NCBI RefSeq assembly: GCF_012911875.1
Contig: NZ_JAAXKZ010000062.1
Location: forward strand, 1 to 32,465
From: Pseudonocardia bannensis
Lineage (GTDB): Bacteria; Actinomycetota; Actinomycetes; Mycobacteriales; Pseudonocardiaceae
DNA length: 32,465 bases
Reading direction: 5' to 3'
Part shown: positions 24,537-32,419 of the stretch, in pieces
Numbering within the stretch: position 1 is the first letter of the stretch
How the letters are laid out: each line of letters starts with the position of its first letter
Position numbers and translations under genes: made by a program
The notes under the pieces: model-generated
Databases searched by the model: none
What the model was told of the DNA's origin: nothing
The model's input: only the letters and a program-made list of their open reading frames with translations

Positions 24537-26323
24537 GCCGGGTCGGGCTCCCGCAGCGACCGGCGGCCGATGGCGGCCGAGCTCTCGACCTGCACCGGGA
24601 TCGGGCCGTTCTCCAGCCACGGCTGGTGGGCGATCATGTCTCGGACCTCCACGCTGCCGCGTTCGATCTCACCCAACGCAAGATCGACGACACGGTACTG
24701 CTGACGCATGCGGTGGATCGGCTGGGACTCGAGGATCACGACGACCACCTCGCCCGGACCGTAGCCGCACCGCTGCTGAACGGCAGCGATGAACTGCTCG
24801 TCGTGCAGGTGGCCGTCGCCGAACTGCCACCCGAGCAGGGTACCCGCGACGAACTCGCCCTCGCGGATGTCGTAGTTCTCCAGCGAGTCGAGGTGGTTCC
24901 ACATCAGGGTGTTCAGCGTCCGGCCGTGGCTGTGCATCGACCGCCACGCGACGGCCTTCTGCAGCATCAGCTCGGCGACCTCGTTGCCGTACATCGCGGT
25001 GAGCTGGTCGACCTGGTTCGGCGCGGATTTGACGACGTGGGTGTTGAGCCGGTGCTCGGCGCCGTTCTCGTCGCCGGTCCCCCGCCGGAACGCCCACATC
25101 GTCGTCGCCCAGTTACCCGCGTAGTACCGCATCGACGGCAGGAACGAGACCAGGTCCGGGCGCAGGTTGCCCAGCACCGGGAAGAACGCCAGCGCCACCA
25201 GCAGGCCGGCGGCGAGCCACGGCGAGCTCATCGACCAGATGCCGAAGTCCGCGGCGGGATGGCCGAGGAACAACCAGGCCGTCGCGAAGATGTAGAAGAT
25301 GTTCCACTCCAGCGGCACGGCCAGCGGGAAGTTCAGCGTGATGTAGAAGTGGAAGATCGCCATGATCGCGACCGCGCCCAGGGTGACGTACTGGTTTACC
25401 GAGAACAGCAGGACCAGCGGGACGCCGTACTCGATGACCGTGCCCGAGTGCGCGAGCACCGCGGCCCTCTTCGAGGGACGCAGGTCCTCGGGGTAGTTGC
25501 GGTAGAGCGCGCGGCGGAACCGCTTCGAGCGGACGAGCGGCGCGTTGGTGGTCATCGCGCACACCACGAAGGTGAAGTGCCGGCCGAGCTTGGAGGTGGC
25601 GGCGGCCCACCACACCACGCACATGAGCAACTTCGCGCCGACGATCATGTCGACGAAGGGCAGCACCGCGAACATGATGCACAGGACCCAGTACTGCTCA
25701 CCGCGGCTGGCGAGGAACAGCATACGGTCGCGCAGACCGGCGACGGCGATGATCCCGATCAGGACGAACAGCAGCGTCGGGTCGAGCAGACCGACGGTGC
25801 CCTCCGGGGCCCCCGCCTTCGGCACCCCGGCCGACAGCAGCAGGGTCAGCGCGGACGCGATGATTCCGGCGTACAGCAGCACGTCGAAGACGGTGCGTGT
25901 CGACCCGCCCGCCAACGGGTTACGTCCCGGCCACGGCGGAAGCCGGATGGTGCCGGGCCGCAGCCAGTAGAGGAACCCACCCAGCGGCGGGGTGAACCGG
26001 AAGGCCAGCGGCCCGGAGGACGCGCCCAGGCCCAGCACCTCGAACAGCAGGGTCCACACGAGCGCCTTCTGGAACAGGATCGGTTCGGACCACCACGACG
26101 CCACGTCCCAGATCGACCCGATGCCGGGCGTGGTGGCGGCGAAGAACAGGCCGCCGAGAACATAGAGCCCGATCTTCACCACATAGATGACGTGGATGGC
26201 CCAAGGGGTGCCGAAGCCGTATTCGACCCAGTGCCGGGACAGTACTTTCATCCGCTCGAGATGCGGCCGATCCTTCCAGGTCGCCAGGTCGACCTCGGGT
26301 AGATCTGCGGACAGAAAACCCAC
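24533..26323 (-). CDS. DUF3556 multi-pass membrane protein
   Basis: 596 residues, matching a family common in mycobacteria and relatives whose members begin MGFL-x-PDLP. For that reason GTG 26323 (GFLSADLPEVDLATW, with GGAG 7 nt upstream) is chosen over GTG 26350. About eight to ten transmembrane helices are visible, for example AIHVIYVVKIGLYVLGGLFF, ALVWTLLFEVLGLGAS, VLLYAGIIASALTLLLSAG, VLCIMFAVLPFVDMIVGAKL and WLAAGLLVALAFFPVLGNL. Conserved loops include LRPGTIRLPPWPGRNPL, NYPEDLRPSK and the FHFYITLNFPLAVPLEWN region. The last 150 or so residues are soluble (MHSHGRTLNTLMWNHLDSLE). Function is unestablished. First gene of an overlapped operon with an FAD oxidoreductase, suggesting a membrane redox or lipid modification partner. 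Confidence 0.9.
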   Translation of the reverse strand: MGFLSADLPEVDLATWKDRPHLERMKVLSRHWVEYGFGTPWAIHVIYVVKIGLYVLGGLFFAATTPGIGSIWDVASWWSEPILFQKALVWTLLFEVLGLGASSGPLAFRFTPPLGGFLYWLRPGTIRLPPWPGRNPLAGGSTRTVFDVLLYAGIIASALTLLLSAGVPKAGAPEGTVGLLDPTLLFVLIGIIAVAGLRDRMLFLASRGEQYWVLCIMFAVLPFVDMIVGAKLLMCVVWWAAATSKLGRHFTFVVCAMTTNAPLVRSKRFRRALYRNYPEDLRPSKRAAVLAHSGTVIEYGVPLVLLFSVNQYVTLGAVAIMAIFHFYITLNFPLAVPLEWNIFYIFATAWLFLGHPAADFGIWSMSSPWLAAGLLVALAFFPVLGNLRPDLVSFLPSMRYYAGNWATTMWAFRRGTGDENGAEHRLNTHVVKSAPNQVDQLTAMYGNEVAELMLQKAVAWRSMHSHGRTLNTLMWNHLDSLENYDIREGEFVAGTLLGWQFGDGHLHDEQFIAAVQQRCGYGPGEVVVVILESQPIHRMRQQYRVVDLALGEIERGSVEVRDMIAHQPWLENGPIPVQVESSAAIGRRSLREPDPA

Positions 26324-26731
26324 GTTGGTTCTCCGATCGGTTTCGGGCACGCCCGACTGCCGGACGTACAGAACAAGAGAAGAAATCGACCCACAGGCGG
26401 TCGCCCGTCAGCGGGGAGACGCGGGCGGGCATCGGGACGGCGAAATCGGCATCGCATCTAATTCGTGCTCCGAGACGGTAGTCACGGGGCGCGGATCCCC
26501 TCCACGTGGTAAGGCCACGAATCGGCCGCAGGGTTTCGTGCGCTCCGCACGAAGGGCCTGGTCAGCCACGGCGCGGAACAGTGCGGAATCACCCGGCGGC
26601 ACCCGGCCCTCACCCGGTGGTGTGGCGTGCGCGGTCAGCGCCCCCGGGCCGCCGACGGTGAGCACGGCCGGCGCGGCTGCTCCTGGACCGGTCGACTCGC
26701 GGGAGTGACCGGCCGGTGGTGTCCTGGATGC
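26324..26731. promoter_or_regulatory. divergent promoter region of the DUF3556 operon and the DUF2236 gene
   Basis: This 408-bp gap has no gene I can support, though a minus-strand frame ending at 26408 has some protein-like stretches and only about 60 percent G/C third positions. A perfect hairpin, TTCGTGCG (26535-26542) and CGCACGAA (26546-26553), is a candidate operator, perhaps for the PucR regulator of the operon. That link is inference. Confidence 0.4.
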
Positions 26732-27595
26732 ATGGGCCAGGTGGATCGTCAGGTGGATCGTCAGGTGGATCGTCAGGTGGATCGTCAGGTGGATCACGGA
26801 CTGTTCGGGCCCCGGTCGGTCACGTGGCGGGTCCACCTCGAACCGGTCATGTGGGTAGCCGGGATGCGGGCGCTGCTGCTGCAGTCGCTGCACCCGCGGG
26901 TGATGCGCGGGACCTACCAGAACTCGGCGCTGTTCGACCCGAAGAAGGCATGGCCGCGGTTCCAGCGGACGGTCGAGTTCGTGGGCACGCGGACCTTCGG
27001 TGCCACCGCGGATGTCGAGGCCGCCGCAGCGCGGGTCCGTGCGCTGCACAGCCGGCTGCGCGGCTACGACCCGGACACCGGGTGCGAGTTCCGGATCGAC
27101 GAGCCGACCGGTCTGCTCTGGGTGCACTGCGGCGAGATCGACTCGTATGTGGACGTGGCCCGGCGCGCCGGGATCGTCGACGACGCGGAGGCGGACACCT
27201 ACGTCGCCGAGAGCGTCCGGTCGGCGGAGGTGATCGGCCTCGACCCGGCCCGGGTGCCCTCGTCGAGGGCCGAACTGCACGAGTACTTCATCGGCGTACG
27301 TCCCGAGCTGTACGTGTGTGACGAGGCCCGCCGCGCGGTCGGCAACCTGCTCGCCCCGCGGGGGCAGGCGCCGGTCCAGGCGAAGCTGCTGATCTCGGCG
27401 ATCTCGGCCCTGGCCGTCGCGACGCTGCCCCGCTGGGCCCGCCGCTGCTACGGGCTCCCCGGCCTGCCGACCACGGACCTCGGGGTGTCGCTCGCGCTGC
27501 GCGCCCTGCGCGCGGCGACGGACGTGTTGCCGGACGTGCCGGCACCCCCGGAGATCCAGGAGGCGCGGCGGCTCGTGCGCGCCGCACGCAGGTGA
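26732..27595 (+). CDS. DUF2236 / MpaB-like oxygenase family protein
   Basis: 287 residues from ATG 26732. The domain begins at HGLFGPRSVTWRVHLEPVMW and contains the family block RALLLQSLHPRVMRGTYQNS, then FGATADVEAAAARVRALHSR, PTGLLWVHCGEIDSYVDVAR and YFIGVRPELYVCDEA. DUF2236 includes the rubber oxygenase Lcp (haem b) and MpaB-type oxygenases; His residues in the LHPR and WVHC segments are likely cofactor or catalytic positions. The first 20 or so codons are a tandem (QVDR)n repeat, and in-frame GTG codons at 26741, 26753, 26765, 26777 and 26789 are all alternative starts; 26789 would give the canonical family N-terminus. Divergent from the DUF3556 operon. Substrate unknown, probably hydrophobic. 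Confidence 0.88.
   Translation: MGQVDRQVDRQVDRQVDRQVDHGLFGPRSVTWRVHLEPVMWVAGMRALLLQSLHPRVMRGTYQNSALFDPKKAWPRFQRTVEFVGTRTFGATADVEAAAARVRALHSRLRGYDPDTGCEFRIDEPTGLLWVHCGEIDSYVDVARRAGIVDDAEADTYVAESVRSAEVIGLDPARVPSSRAELHEYFIGVRPELYVCDEARRAVGNLLAPRGQAPVQAKLLISAISALAVATLPRWARRCYGLPGLPTTDLGVSLALRALRAATDVLPDVPAPPEIQEARRLVRAARR
26738..26795 (+). repeat. 12-bp tandem repeat at the 5' end of the DUF2236 gene
   Basis: CAGGTGGATCGT occurs four times without mismatch (26738-26785) and a fifth, partial copy runs to 26795. It encodes Gln-Val-Asp-Arg units in frame. Each unit contains AGGTGG, usable as a Shine-Dalgarno, followed 8 nt later by the GTG of the next unit. The array is thus a series of overlapping potential start sites. 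Confidence 0.95.
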
Positions 27596-27756
27596 TGCCG
27601 CGCTCTCGCGCATCGACCCAGGTTGGGGGTACTAGCACCACCTCGCTGAGGCAGGAGAGCTCGTCCCGCCTCTTCTATGGTCCGTCCCGGACGCCCGGCA
27701 CCGCGGCGTCGACCGGCCACGGGGCACACACGGAGCCCCCGAGGAGAGGGCGTGTC

Positions 27757-27957
27757 GTGACTCGGTTGTCTCGCAGCGAGGTGGAGGCCGTTGTCGCCGA
27801 CATCGCCTACTGGGCCGCGGTGGGCGTGTTCGTCCTCTGCGTCGAACCGGCGGCGGAGGCAGGGGTACGGGTCGGGGTCACCCGGCTCGACGGATGGGTC
27901 CGGCGGGCTCTGCGGAGCCGCTACGAGTTTCCGGTGGAGTGCTGGGCATCCGGCTGA
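27757..27957 (+). CDS. small hypothetical protein
   Basis: 66 residues: MTRLSRSEVEAVVADIAYWA followed by a hydrophobic patch AVGVFVLCVEPAAEAGV and a basic, amphipathic end (TRLDGWVRRALRSRYEF). The GTG at 27757 has an excellent Shine-Dalgarno, GAGGAGAGGG at 27741-27750 with 6-nt spacing. It could associate with the membrane through the central patch, which is short for a true transmembrane helix. No family recognised. It precedes the leader ORF and sensor kinase by 150 bp on the same strand. The 27596-27756 gap upstream contains nothing else that I can assign. Confidence 0.6.
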   Translation: MTRLSRSEVEAVVADIAYWAAVGVFVLCVEPAAEAGVRVGVTRLDGWVRRALRSRYEFPVECWASG

Positions 27958-28107
27958 TCACCCTGCACCCGGTCTGACGCGGCGGCAGCGGCGCGAGGCA
28001 CCGCCCACCGCACCCTGGTGCGCCGTCGCCTCCGCCGGGGCGGCGCGGGTAACGCTCTGCACCTGCCGGCCGACCCCAGGCTCTGAACACCAGAGACAGG
28101 GGTACGC

Positions 28108-28143
28108 ATGGAACGGCCCGCCGACGCGGCCGACGAGCACTGA
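28108..28143 (+). CDS. 11-codon leader ORF before the sensor kinase
   Basis: ATG 28108 opens MERPADAADEH and stops at TGA 28141-28143, with AGGGG about 5 nt upstream. The kinase ATG at 28145 follows after one base and has no separate Shine-Dalgarno outside this ORF. Termination-reinitiation coupling is likely. The peptide itself shows no attenuation-type codon run. Confidence 0.45.
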   Translation: MERPADAADEH

Positions 28144-28144
28144 G

Positions 28145-29584
28145 ATGAGCCTGACCCGTCGCCGGCGGCCTTCCGGCGCCGGTGCCCGCGTGCGCCGGGA
28201 TGTCCTGGTGTTCGTCCTGGTCGCCGTCGTCACGCTGGCCGCGGTCTCCGTGGGTGCGGTCTTCTACGCCCGGCAGGCTGCGCAGGCGGAGGCCTTCCAG
28301 GACGCCGAGCACACCACCCGGCGGATCGGCGAAGGGGTGGTGGCCCCGCTGCTGCCCGATGTACTGGCCGGAGACCGGACCCAGCGCGCGAAGCTCGACG
28401 AGGCCGTCGCGAACCGGTTGCGCGACGGGCTGTTCTCCGAGCTCATCGTCTGGCGCGGCGACGGGACCGTCCTCTACGCCAGCGACCCCGCGCTGATCGG
28501 CCGGGTCGAGCCCGTCCCGGCCGAGGCGACCGCGGCGATCGAGCGCGGGCAGGTCAGCTCCAGCATCGACCGGCACTCGATGACCGCTCCCGGCGGGACC
28601 GGGACGGGCCGCTCGGTCGAGGTCTACGTGCCGTTACGGCTGCCCGGACAACCCCCGCTCGCGTTCGAGGCCTACTACGGCGCCGAGCGGCTCGACCGGC
28701 ACACCGCCGTGCTCGCGGCCAGGCTGGTGCCCCTCGCCGTCGGTGCGCTGGTGCTGCTTCAGGTGGTGCAGATCCCGATCACGGTGTCGCTCGCCCGCCG
28801 GGTACGCCGGCACGAGGCCCACCGGTCGTACCTGCTGGAGACCACGCTGTCCGCGTCGGATCGCGAGCGCCGCCAGATCGCCGCCGACCTGAACGACGGG
28901 GTCGTCCAGGACCTCGCCGGAGCCGGCTACGCCATCGACGCACTGCTCCGTGAGGTCCCCGAACACCGCCGCCCCGTCCTGGACGCCGTCGGCTCCGCGG
29001 TGCGCGTCTCGCTCGAACAACTCCAGCGTCTCATGATCGACATCTACCCGCCCGACCTCAGCCGCGCCGGTCTGGCCGGCGCCGTCCGTGACCTCGCCGA
29101 GCGCCTGCGCGACCACGGGGTGACGCCCACCGTGCGGATCGAACCGCTGCCCGAGCTCGACGATGCGGTCGCCGCCGCGCTCTACCGGGTGGCGCGGGAG
29201 GTCATCGCCAACGTCGGGAAGCACGCCTGCGCCGACACCGTGACCGTCCGGCTGGGCCCTGAACCCGTCCATCCCGGCGACATCGTGCTCACCGTCGACG
29301 ACGACGGCATCGGCGTCACCGCCGAGGGGCTGGACCGGCGCGCCGAGGGCCACCTGGGGCTCCGGCTGCTCACCGACCGGGTGGACGCCCTCGGCGGTGT
29401 GTTCACCGTCGAGCCCCGCCACGGGGGTGGCACCCGGGCGTACGTGCGGGTGCCGGCACGCATCACCGTCGACGGCGGCGAGCACGTGATGGCGCAGGCC
29501 GCCGCAACCCTCGCCGACCGGCGCGAAGGCGAGCCGGCCCCCGGGGCGGCGCGGTCGTCGCACCGATCCACCCGCGATTCGTGA
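28145..29584 (+). CDS. NarL-type sensor histidine kinase lacking the phospho-acceptor His
   Basis: 479 residues. TM1 lies at about 19-41 (VLVFVLVAVVTLAAVSVGAV), then an extracytoplasmic sensor domain (about 42-187), then TM2 at about 190-214 (LVPLAVGALVLLQVVQI). The HisKA_3-type dimerisation segment reads SDRERRQIAADLNDGVVQDL; the position normally occupied by the phosphorylated His (DLHDG) is Asn250, codon AAC at 28892-28894. The HATPase domain looks complete: N-box REVIANVGKHA with Glu352 and Asn356, G1 box DDDGIGV, G2 box GHLGLRLLTDRV. ATP binding should therefore persist while autophosphorylation at the usual site cannot occur. No response-regulator gene is adjacent. It may be a pseudokinase sensor or act through a partner kinase. 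Confidence 0.9.
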   Translation: MSLTRRRRPSGAGARVRRDVLVFVLVAVVTLAAVSVGAVFYARQAAQAEAFQDAEHTTRRIGEGVVAPLLPDVLAGDRTQRAKLDEAVANRLRDGLFSELIVWRGDGTVLYASDPALIGRVEPVPAEATAAIERGQVSSSIDRHSMTAPGGTGTGRSVEVYVPLRLPGQPPLAFEAYYGAERLDRHTAVLAARLVPLAVGALVLLQVVQIPITVSLARRVRRHEAHRSYLLETTLSASDRERRQIAADLNDGVVQDLAGAGYAIDALLREVPEHRRPVLDAVGSAVRVSLEQLQRLMIDIYPPDLSRAGLAGAVRDLAERLRDHGVTPTVRIEPLPELDDAVAAALYRVAREVIANVGKHACADTVTVRLGPEPVHPGDIVLTVDDDGIGVTAEGLDRRAEGHLGLRLLTDRVDALGGVFTVEPRHGGGTRAYVRVPARITVDGGEHVMAQAAATLADRREGEPAPGAARSSHRSTRDS

Positions 29585-29743
29585 GGGGACTCGGACCGGT
29601 GTAGGCCGGCACCACATCGATCAACGCCGGCCACAACGCGAGCTTGCCCTCGACACCGAGGGCCAGGGTCTCGCGCCGGCCTCGAGGCCGCCGTCCTCCC
29701 GCGTGACCTACCCGTTCGGCGTCTGCGGCAGGGGGCCCGCCGC

Positions 29744-31495
29744 TCAGGGAGGTCGCTCGAGCAGCGCCCAGGCCCGGGTCGCCAGATGCAGGTTGAGCCG
29801 GTTGTCCGCCTCGGTCAGGCGCAGGCCGGTGATCTGCCGGATGCGCTTGAGCCGGTAGCGCAACGTGCTGCGGTGGACGACCAGCTCCTCGGCCGCCTCG
29901 TCGTAGTTGCCTCCGCTCTCCAGGTACGCCGCGAGCGTCTTCACCAGCTCCGTGTCGTGGGTGGCGTCGTAGTCCAGCAGCGGGCCGAGCCACTCGCGGA
30001 TGAAACCGTCGACCTGATCGTCGTCCTTCGCGGCGGTGAGGATGCGGTAGATGCCCAGGTCGTCCCAGACCGTCACGCCGTCCGGGCGGCGGGACTTCAG
30101 CCGGACGTCCAGGGCGTGGAGGGCCTCCTGCCAGGAGCGCGCCGCGTCGCCGGGATGCTCGTAGACGCCGCCGACGCCGATGGTCACCGCGGTCGCCGAG
30201 CGTATGTGCCGGCTCACGGCCGCATGCAGCTGCGGCCACGGGAGGCGGTCCCCCCAGGCCGATGGCCGCTGCGCGAGCAGCACCACCATGTCCGAGCGCG
30301 TCGTGATCAGGGATTTCATGTCGAGCGTGGCAGCGGCCCGCTCGGCAGCCGTCGTCACCTGATCGGGGTCCCGGTCCTGCGCCCTGATGACCACGACGCG
30401 GTGCGGTGCGTGCAGGTCGTGCCCCAGCGCCCGCGCGCGGGCGACGGCACCGGCCTCGTCGGTGTCCGACCTCGTACCGTTCAGGAGATCGTCGATCAGG
30501 TCGCGGCGCAGGCGCAGTTCCACCTCGTCCAGACCACGCTGGTGGGCCAGTTCGGTGCCGAGTACCGTGGCCGCCTGTTTCAGGGTCAGCACCTGCGTGG
30601 GCGTGGCCGCGCCCTCGGGGTCGAGCAGGGCGATCGTGCCGAGGACCTCGCTGCCCGGCTGGGCGAGCGCGAGGAGGCGGTCCCGGTCACGGACCGGCCC
30701 GCCCGCCCGCTGAGCCCGGCGCACCGTGTCGGTGCGAGATCGGCTGGAAGGCTTGGGGTAGGGCTTGGGCTCGCCCGGCCCGGCCCAGGCCCGCAGGTTC
30801 CCGAACCGGTCCTCCACGATCGCCGGCAACCCGGTGAGCCGGTGCACCGCCGCCGCGATGCCCTTCTCGCTGTCCGCGGCCGCCGCTCCGCGGGCGAGCT
30901 CGTCGTGGATCCTCGCGTGCTCCTGCAGCTCGGCGACCGACCGGGCGAGCTGCTCGGCGACCGACCGATGCTGCCGCACGTGCTCATGCTCCCGACGACG
31001 CAGGGCGGCGGCGGCGAGGCCCGCCCCCGCCTGCTGCGCGAGCACCCTGAGCAGGAACTGCTCGTCGGCCGACGGCTGCTGCGCCGATCCGATGACCAGG
31101 TAGCCGCGCAGGCCGCTCGTGCTCGACAGTGCGTAGGCCCGGGCCCAGTCGTGATCGGCGACCGTGGCCGGTCCGTCCTCTCCGGCCAGGGCGGCGACCT
31201 GCGCGTCGAGCACGGAGCCGGGCATCGTGCCGGTCGGAGATCGCGCGACCAGCTGCCCCTCGTCCGCCAGGTAGCCGGCGCAGGCCTCGCAGGGGCTCAC
31301 CGAGCCGACGCTGTCGAGCGCGATGCGGAGGATCTCCTCCTCGTCACGATCGGCCATCACCACCGACAGCGCGAGGAGGGCGCGCAGCGCCGACAGGTGC
31401 TCGCGGGCCGTGGCACGATCAGCCGGCCCGCTCGGGCGGGGATCGGTGGTGGTCTCTGAACGGACTCCCGGCCCGATTTCGGGCCCGTTCTCCAT
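29744..31495 (-). CDS. GAF-domain PucR-type transcriptional regulator
   Basis: 583 residues from ATG 31495 (MENGPEIGPGVRSETTTDPR). Residues about 40-185 form a GAF-like sensor (ILRIALDSVGSVSPCEACAG, VVADHDW-type core, LLRVLAQQAGAGLAAAALRR), followed by a coiled-coil stretch (EHEHVRQHRSVAEQLARSVA). A second region (RLTGLPAIVEDRFGNLRAWA) and a CdaR/GGDEF-like segment come next. The C-terminal PucR HTH is at about 525-575: LAAYLESGGNYDEAAEELVV, HRSTLRYRLKRIRQITGLRL. It is a cytoplasmic DNA-binding sensor. Divergent from the double-PAS gene, and convergent with the sensor kinase with a 159-bp gap that shows no supported gene. Ligand unknown; a Cys pair in the GAF region (SPCEACAG) might respond to redox or metal. 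Confidence 0.9.
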   Translation of the reverse strand: MENGPEIGPGVRSETTTDPRPSGPADRATAREHLSALRALLALSVVMADRDEEEILRIALDSVGSVSPCEACAGYLADEGQLVARSPTGTMPGSVLDAQVAALAGEDGPATVADHDWARAYALSSTSGLRGYLVIGSAQQPSADEQFLLRVLAQQAGAGLAAAALRRREHEHVRQHRSVAEQLARSVAELQEHARIHDELARGAAAADSEKGIAAAVHRLTGLPAIVEDRFGNLRAWAGPGEPKPYPKPSSRSRTDTVRRAQRAGGPVRDRDRLLALAQPGSEVLGTIALLDPEGAATPTQVLTLKQAATVLGTELAHQRGLDEVELRLRRDLIDDLLNGTRSDTDEAGAVARARALGHDLHAPHRVVVIRAQDRDPDQVTTAAERAAATLDMKSLITTRSDMVVLLAQRPSAWGDRLPWPQLHAAVSRHIRSATAVTIGVGGVYEHPGDAARSWQEALHALDVRLKSRRPDGVTVWDDLGIYRILTAAKDDDQVDGFIREWLGPLLDYDATHDTELVKTLAAYLESGGNYDEAAEELVVHRSTLRYRLKRIRQITGLRLTEADNRLNLHLATRAWALLERPP

Positions 31496-31576
31496 GCCCC
31501 GATTGTAGGTCGGGTCGATTCTCGCGGCGGGCGTAATCTTTCTTGCCTCCCACCGTCCGGCAGGCACGCCCAGGGG

Positions 31577-31621
31577 ATCCGGACCGGATGAGCGTCCAGT
31601 TGTCCGGCGTCGTGCCGGACA
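31577..31621. promoter_or_regulatory. two palindromes upstream of the PAS gene
   Basis: ATCCGG-A-CCGGAT (31577-31589) and TGTCCGGC-GTCGT-GCCGGACA (31601-31621) are perfect dyads sharing a TCCGG core. They lie in the 150-bp divergent region between the GAF-PucR gene and the PAS gene. They are candidate operators for the PucR protein, by position only. Confidence 0.45.
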
Positions 31622-31645
31622 TTCCACACGCGTCGAGGCACCGTC

Positions 31646-32419
31646 ATGAAAGATTCCACAGACCCGCCGGAGACACCCGCAGCCCGCCGGCCACCCGACC
31701 GGCCCCCGAGCGCCGAGGACCTGCTCCTCTTCTGGCAGCGCGCCCCGGCCATGCTGGCCGTCGGGAACTACGACGGGTACTTCACGATGGTCAATCCAGC
31801 CTTCTGCGACGCGCTCGGTTGGAGCGCGGGCGAGCTGACGAGCCTTCCGTCCTGGGCTTTCCTGCATCCCGACGATCAGCACCGCGCGGTCGAGATCATC
31901 GAACAGACCCGGTTCGACGATGCCGGTGTGAGCACCGGGCACGTGGTGCGGATGCTCTGCCGGAACGGCAGCTACAGGTGGGGACGCTGGAATTTCCGCT
32001 CGTTTCCCGACGCCGAGCTCCGCTACTGGAGCGGGACCACACTGAGTGACGCGGACAGCCCCGACCCGGGGCCGCCGGTGCTCGTCGGCACCTGGGAATG
32101 GGACATTTCCGACAATGTACTCACATGGTCGGATGAACTGTATCGGATGTTCGACCTACCCGATCAGCTACCCATCGACTACCAGGATTTCCTGGGCCAC
32201 ATCCATCCCGAGGAGCGGCACATCGTGGATGCGGGGATCCAGCGGAGCCTGCAATCGGGTGAGGAATTCTCGGACGATTTCCGCATCGTGCACGAGAACG
32301 GTCGTATCCGGTGGATCCGCGCAATCGCGCGGCTGGTCGACGAGGCGGGCGGTGACGCACAACTCATGTTCGGGATCGCCGTCGACATCACCGAGCGCCG
32401 GGAGCGTGGGCTGCCTTGA
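31646..32419 (+). CDS. tandem PAS-domain protein without output domain
   Basis: 257 residues, soluble. The first PAS domain is at about residues 25-130 (LLLFWQRAPAMLAVGNYDGY, FTMVNPAFCDALGWSAGELT, SWAFLHPDDQHRAV). The second, PAS_3-like, is at about 140-250 (VGTWEWDISDNVLTWSDELY, FLGHIHPEERHIVDAG, FRIVHENGRIRWIRAIARLV), ending with the usual AVDITERRE motif and a stop five residues later. That motif normally links to a kinase, GGDEF, ANTAR or phosphatase domain, which is absent. The protein could bind haem, flavin or a small ligand and signal through protein contacts, or be a truncated gene. ATG 31646 has GAGG about 9 nt upstream. The 46 bases after the stop reach the window edge without another feature. 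Confidence 0.88.
   Translation: MKDSTDPPETPAARRPPDRPPSAEDLLLFWQRAPAMLAVGNYDGYFTMVNPAFCDALGWSAGELTSLPSWAFLHPDDQHRAVEIIEQTRFDDAGVSTGHVVRMLCRNGSYRWGRWNFRSFPDAELRYWSGTTLSDADSPDPGPPVLVGTWEWDISDNVLTWSDELYRMFDLPDQLPIDYQDFLGHIHPEERHIVDAGIQRSLQSGEEFSDDFRIVHENGRIRWIRAIARLVDEAGGDAQLMFGIAVDITERRERGLP

Noticed and set aside
21767-24704. Long plus-strand open frames opposite the PucR and FAD oxidoreductase genes
   Set aside because: Shadows of the overlapped operon, whose minus-strand genes carry complete domain motifs and ATGA overlaps.
26408-26700. Minus-strand frame with protein-like stretches in the DUF3556/DUF2236 gap
   Set aside because: Third-position GC is only about 60 percent, there is no start signal, and it continues antisense through the DUF2236 gene; treated as promoter DNA.
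29585-29743. Minus-strand protein-like stretch between the kinase and the GAF-PucR gene
   Set aside because: Short, without a start signal or recognisable family, and located between convergent stops.
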